From JAAZMI01 sp964603615 (GTDB lineage Bacteria; Bacillota; Dethiobacteria; DTU022; UBA8154), in NCBI GenBank assembly GCA_964603615.1, contig CAZRVU010000059.1, positions 1 through 9,434 of the forward strand: a DNA stretch of 9,434 nt. Reading direction: 5' to 3'. Under the pieces are notes generated by a model, which searched no databases, was not told where the DNA came from, and saw only the letters and a list, made by a program, of their open reading frames with translations. The position numbers and the translations under genes are program-made. Positions 7,957 to 9,434 of this stretch are shown here, piece by piece; positions within the stretch are counted from its first letter, which is position 1, and each line of letters opens with the position of its first letter.

Positions 7957-8006
7957 TTTTTTCCTTCCTTTTAATCTATTGCACCGCTATTGCCCGGGTA
8001 TTACAT

Positions 8007-8025
8007 GCCAATGATAATCATATCC
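8007..8025. promoter_or_regulatory. Palindromic operator-like site (Fur-family box resemblance)
   Basis: ATGATAATCAT at 8011-8021 is a perfect 11-base palindrome. Extended to 19 bases it matches the classical Fur box at 14 of 19 positions, with AATGATAATCAT identical and the right flank weak. It overlaps the predicted -10 box and start region of tsaA. A Fur/PerR/Zur-type repressor site is possible; an AT-rich palindrome can also arise by chance. Confidence 0.3.
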
Positions 8026-8045
8026 AACATTATCCTTATTTTTAA
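8017..8045 (-). promoter_or_regulatory. Possible tsaA promoter
   Basis: On the minus strand TTAAAA (8040-8045) and TATGAT (8017-8022) are separated by 17 bases. The -10 box matches five of six consensus positions and the -35 four of six. Transcription would start near 8010, about 54 bases before the tsaA ATG. The -10 box lies inside the palindromic site at 8011-8021, consistent with repression. Confidence 0.35.
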
Positions 8046-8073
8046 GGAGCCCTGGCCCAGGGAATATTGCTTT

Positions 8074-8095
8074 AACATGGCAATAACATGGCAAT
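8074..8095 (+). repeat. Tandem 11-base repeat, two copies
   Basis: AACATGGCAAT occurs twice head-to-tail (8074-8084, 8085-8095). A third, slightly altered copy lies at 8001-8014: TTACATGCCAATGA against TAACATGGCAATGA at 8084-8097, 12 of 14 identical. The repeats sit in the 336-base interval between divergent tsaA and the FmdB gene (7957-8292), with spacing of one DNA turn in the tandem pair, so they may be regulator half-sites. The perfect inverted repeat CCCTGG-C-CCAGGG at 8050-8062 lies beside them. I see no gene in this interval. Confidence 0.5.
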
Positions 8096-8198
8096 GAATT
8101 CCCCGGGTGTTTATAGATTAGATAATAAATGCCTGTGAAGCAGTTGGCGGTAAAGGGACCATTTTATCCATAACCCCGGTAATATTTTGGCAATTGTT

Positions 8199-8227
8199 TT
8201 GACAGCGAAATTGCGTTGCAGTATTAT
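8199..8227 (+). promoter_or_regulatory. Strong sigma-A-type promoter of the FmdB-type gene
   Basis: TTGACA (8199-8204) is a perfect -35 box. After a 17-base spacer comes TATTAT (8222-8227), five of six for the -10 box; the overlapping TATAAT at 8225-8230 would need a 20-base spacer. Transcription would begin near 8234, about 60 bases before the ATG at 8293. It probably drives the FmdB-type gene and the 55-residue gene. Confidence 0.7.
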
Positions 8228-8292
8228 AATTATATCTTGCTGCTTTTTCCCTAAGGAAAGATTCTTATTATTGAAAAGAGGTGTCAATAACT

Positions 8293-8484
8293 ATGCCGAC
8301 ATACGATTTTTTGTGCAAAAAATGCGGAAAAGAATTTACAGTGCATACTTCTATTTCCCGGAGAAAAGAGGTAAAGTGCCCGCATTGTTCGTCTGGCGAT
8401 CTTCAGCAGAAATTTGGTGGTTCATTAATCTTTTTTGGGAGTAAAGGGGGCTGCCAGGCGCCGCCTCGCGGCAGTTTTAGCTGA
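8293..8484 (+). CDS. FmdB-family small zinc-ribbon protein
   Basis: A 63-residue protein beginning MPTYDFLCKKCGKEF, the classic opening of the FmdB putative regulatory family. Cys 8, 11, 29 and 32 (CKKC and CPHC) form one zinc-ribbon knuckle pair. The tail is Gly/Ser/Pro-rich and carries an extra Cys near residue 54, as is common in the family. FmdB was first noted beside a formamidase/amidase gene and proposed as a regulator; the biochemical role is unproven. ATG 8293 is chosen over the in-frame GTG at 8281 because family members start at MPxY and GAGGTG (8278-8283) is spaced 9 bases from the ATG. A strong promoter lies just upstream. The 55-residue gene follows 127 bases downstream on the same strand and is probably cotranscribed. 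Confidence 0.88.
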   Translation: MPTYDFLCKKCGKEFTVHTSISRRKEVKCPHCSSGDLQQKFGGSLIFFGSKGGCQAPPRGSFS

Positions 8485-8497
8485 AAGTAAAAAATAA

Positions 8498-8514
8498 AGG
8501 AGCAGTTTGCTCCT
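8498..8514 (-). terminator. Hairpin that could end minus-strand (DUF134) transcripts
   Basis: AGGAGCA (8498-8504) and TGCTCCT (8508-8514) form a perfect 7-base stem with a 3-base loop. Read on the minus strand the stem is followed by U-rich sequence (complement of AAAAAATAAA at about 8488-8497), the form of an intrinsic terminator. Read on plus there is no U tract, so plus transcripts from the FmdB-type gene should pass into the next gene. Confidence 0.35.
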
Positions 8515-8611
8515 GGTTACGCAATTTATCCCATCTCCCATCGGTGGAAATATGAGCTGTGCAAAAGTTATGAGCTATATATTAAAGATTATTGAAGGAG
8601 GGCTATTAAAT

Positions 8612-8779
8612 ATGCCGCATGCAGAGCAAAAGGCCCGGATAGAAATATTAAGAAGAAAGATAGAAGATTTAAAAGGGAGACTTCCGGCTCACTCCGTAAA
8701 ACCTCAGATGTTGCAAGAGCTGGAGCGGTTAGAAGAAGAACTGGAGTCCCTTGAGCTTGCAGTGGACAATTTGCAATAA
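8612..8779 (+). CDS. Small conserved coiled-coil protein (55 aa) with PAHSVxP motif
   Basis: ATG at 8612 has GGAGGG (8597-8602) 9 bases upstream, an excellent ribosome binding site, so the longer frame that can be drawn from 8507 is not used. The 55-residue product is two charged helices, about 4-22 and 32-54, joined by LPAHSVKP (24-31). The second helix is rich in Leu/Glu heptads (LEELESLEL-type) and should form a coiled coil. I recall small proteins of this pattern, with R(W/L)PAHSVPP in the loop, in Desulfotomaculum-type and related Bacillota, sometimes labelled 'histidine kinase' without basis: no kinase motif is present. It has no signal peptide or membrane segment. Function is unknown; an oligomeric adaptor or regulator is possible. 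Its stop is 4 bases from that of the convergent DUF134 gene. Confidence 0.8.
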   Translation: MPHAEQKARIEILRRKIEDLKGRLPAHSVKPQMLQELERLEEELESLELAVDNLQ

Positions 8780-8783
8780 AACA

Positions 8784-9293
8784 TTAATAGGCAGAAGGGG
8801 GCGCCTTTCCCCCCCGGAACCTGCCTTTATGACGATGACAATGGGTTTGACAGAATCTTCCCTTTCCGCCCCCGCCGTGGCCGCATACAATATTCTTAGA
8901 ACCGCATTCCGGACAGGCATAATTTCCGCGGCTGCTCTGCTCCATGTTTTCAAAACTTTCCTTCCATTTATAGCCGCATCCAAGGCAGTGCGCCGGACAG
9001 ATATTGCGCGTATAGTAGCCGCCTTCGATGCGAATTGCCTTTCCCTGGATCAGGCTGTCGGCGATCTTTGCACGCGCCGAAAAAAGTATCCTCTGAAATG
9101 TTGGGCGGGATACTTTCATTTTTTCGGCACATTCTTTTTGCTCTAAACCCTCCAGATCTTTAAGACGTATTGCTTCTAGCTCTTCCAGTTTTAATATGTT
9201 CTCTGCAAATTTTGTTGTTTCCCGATCTGAGGGGATAAAGTTTACAATGGTTGGGATGTGTTCAATTTGTCGCCATTTCGTGGGCCTGGCCAT
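8784..9293 (-). CDS. DUF134-family predicted DNA-binding protein, Cys-rich C-terminus
   Basis: A 169-residue protein starting MARPTKWRQIEHIP, the conserved opening of the DUF134 (UPF0251) family. A sigma-70-region-4-like helix-turn-helix spans about 36-80 (LEELEAIRLKDLEGLEQKE, then SRPTFQRILFSARAKIADSL), ending in KAIRIEGG. The C-terminal half carries Cys 99, 103, 106, 127, 130, 137, 148 and 152, with CxxxCxxC and CPEC groups resembling a zinc ribbon or metal site, then a basic Gly/His-rich tail. Family members are predicted transcription factors, often found near NifX/NifB-type iron-molybdenum cofactor proteins and MinD-like ATPases in anaerobes; no such gene is in view. ATG 9293 is chosen over the ATG at 9350 from the conserved N-terminus and the AAGGAGGG at 9308-9315, although the spacing (14 bases) is long. 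Likely autoregulated or metal/redox responsive (inference). Confidence 0.88.
   Translation of the reverse strand: MARPTKWRQIEHIPTIVNFIPSDRETTKFAENILKLEELEAIRLKDLEGLEQKECAEKMKVSRPTFQRILFSARAKIADSLIQGKAIRIEGGYYTRNICPAHCLGCGYKWKESFENMEQSSRGNYACPECGSKNIVCGHGGGGKGRFCQTHCHRHKGRFRGGKAPPSAY
8790..8825 (+). terminator. Possible plus-strand terminator inside the DUF134 3' end
   Basis: GGCAG (8790-8794) pairs with CTGCC (8821-8825), and GGGGG (8797-8801) pairs with the C run at 8809-8815, giving a two-part stem. The following TTTAT (8826-8830) is a weak U tract. It lies just after the stop of the 55-residue gene and within the last codons of DUF134, a plausible place to end FmdB/55-aa transcripts. Confidence 0.35.
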
Positions 9294-9345
9294 TTGGTGC
9301 TTTACTTCCCTCCTTCTATTTACATTTAACGAGAGAGGAAAAAGG

Positions 9346-9376
9346 GGCAAGGGGGGACAGCTCCCGCCCCCCTGCC
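9346..9376 (-). terminator. G/C hairpin in the DUF134 leader (terminator or attenuator)
   Basis: GGCA (9346-9349) plus six G (9351-9356) pair with six C (9367-9372) plus TGCC (9373-9376), giving ten G/C-rich pairs with one bulged A and a 10-base loop. On the minus strand the stem is followed by CCTTTTTCC, an intrinsic-terminator-like tail. It lies just downstream of the predicted DUF134 start site and before its ribosome binding site, so it may attenuate that gene or end an unseen upstream transcript. Confidence 0.45.
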
Positions 9377-9379
9377 TTC

Positions 9380-9408
9380 ATTTTAATACAACTAGCTAAT
9401 TAATACAA
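9380..9408 (-). promoter_or_regulatory. Possible DUF134 promoter
   Basis: On the minus strand TTGTAT (9403-9408) and TAAAAT (9380-9385) are separated by 17 bases. The -10 box matches five of six positions, the -35 only three of six (TTG). The start would be near 9373, about 80 bases before the ATG at 9293, placing the G/C hairpin at the very 5' end of the transcript. Confidence 0.35.
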
Positions 9409-9434
9409 TCTACTCGTTTTTTTCCATACCTTTA

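Noticed and set aside
8050..8062. CCCTGGCCCAGGG as a terminator
   Set aside because: The inverted repeat has almost no loop and no U tract on either strand; at most a protein-binding palindrome.
8187..8444. 85-codon plus-strand frame over the FmdB promoter and gene
   Set aside because: Out of frame with the clear FmdB zinc ribbon and running through its promoter; no domain.
8507..8611. N-terminal extension of the 55-residue protein
   Set aside because: It would begin at TTG inside a hairpin with no ribosome binding site, while GGAGGG correctly precedes ATG 8612.
8751..9146. 131-codon plus-strand frame overlapping DUF134
   Set aside because: Antisense to the well-conserved helix-turn-helix and Cys-rich regions of DUF134; its sequence is a mirror of those codons with no family resemblance.

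Overview
The window reads as a chromosomal segment of a strictly anaerobic, moderately GC-rich Bacillota bacterium. A Desulfotomaculum/Pelotomaculum-type Peptococcaceae member is my inference, from the mix of a URO-D-family methyltransferase tail, an FmdB-type zinc ribbon, a small 'PAHSVxP' coiled-coil protein, a TsaA/TrmO-family protein and a Cys-rich DUF134 regulator, together with strong AGGAGG-type ribosome binding sites and sigma-A-like promoters. No rRNA, tRNA, CRISPR array, transposase or integrase is visible.

Layout. Bases 2-97 hold the last 31 codons of a probable uroporphyrinogen-decarboxylase-family protein (+). Bases 98-312 are non-coding apart from a possible promoter (143-170) and a doubtful 13-codon leader ORF (191-232). 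Bases 313-7372 are a tightly coupled two-gene operon (+) with an 8-base overlap. The first gene is a 1221-residue adenine-type DNA methyltransferase with its own target-recognition domain. The second is a 1133-residue protein joining a phospholipase-D/HKD nuclease-like domain to an SNF2-type helicase motor. Next comes tsaA/trmO on the minus strand (7423-7956), convergent with the operon and sharing a hairpin terminator.

The 336-base interval 7957-8292 carries divergent signals for tsaA (-) and the FmdB gene (+): a palindromic operator-like site, an 11-base tandem repeat and a very good sigma-A promoter. The FmdB-type zinc ribbon (8293-8484) and a 55-residue coiled-coil protein (8612-8779) follow on +. 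The window ends with a DUF134 putative DNA-binding protein on the minus strand (8784-9293), whose stop lies 4 bases from the stop of the 55-residue gene. It is flanked by two similar G/C hairpins and has its own likely promoter at 9380-9408.

How it fits together. The methyltransferase/PLD-helicase pair is the main point of interest. It looks like a compact ATP-dependent restriction-modification or phage-defence system: one protein recognises and methylates DNA, the other supplies motor and nuclease, and there is no separate specificity subunit, endonuclease or control protein. Its domains overlap those of DISARM (methyltransferase, SNF2 helicase, PLD protein), but here PLD and helicase are one polypeptide and no drmA/drmB-like gene is present. 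The recognition domain contains a sharply AT-rich block, as expected if specificity has been exchanged by recombination. The remaining genes look like ordinary chromosomal genes of this lineage.
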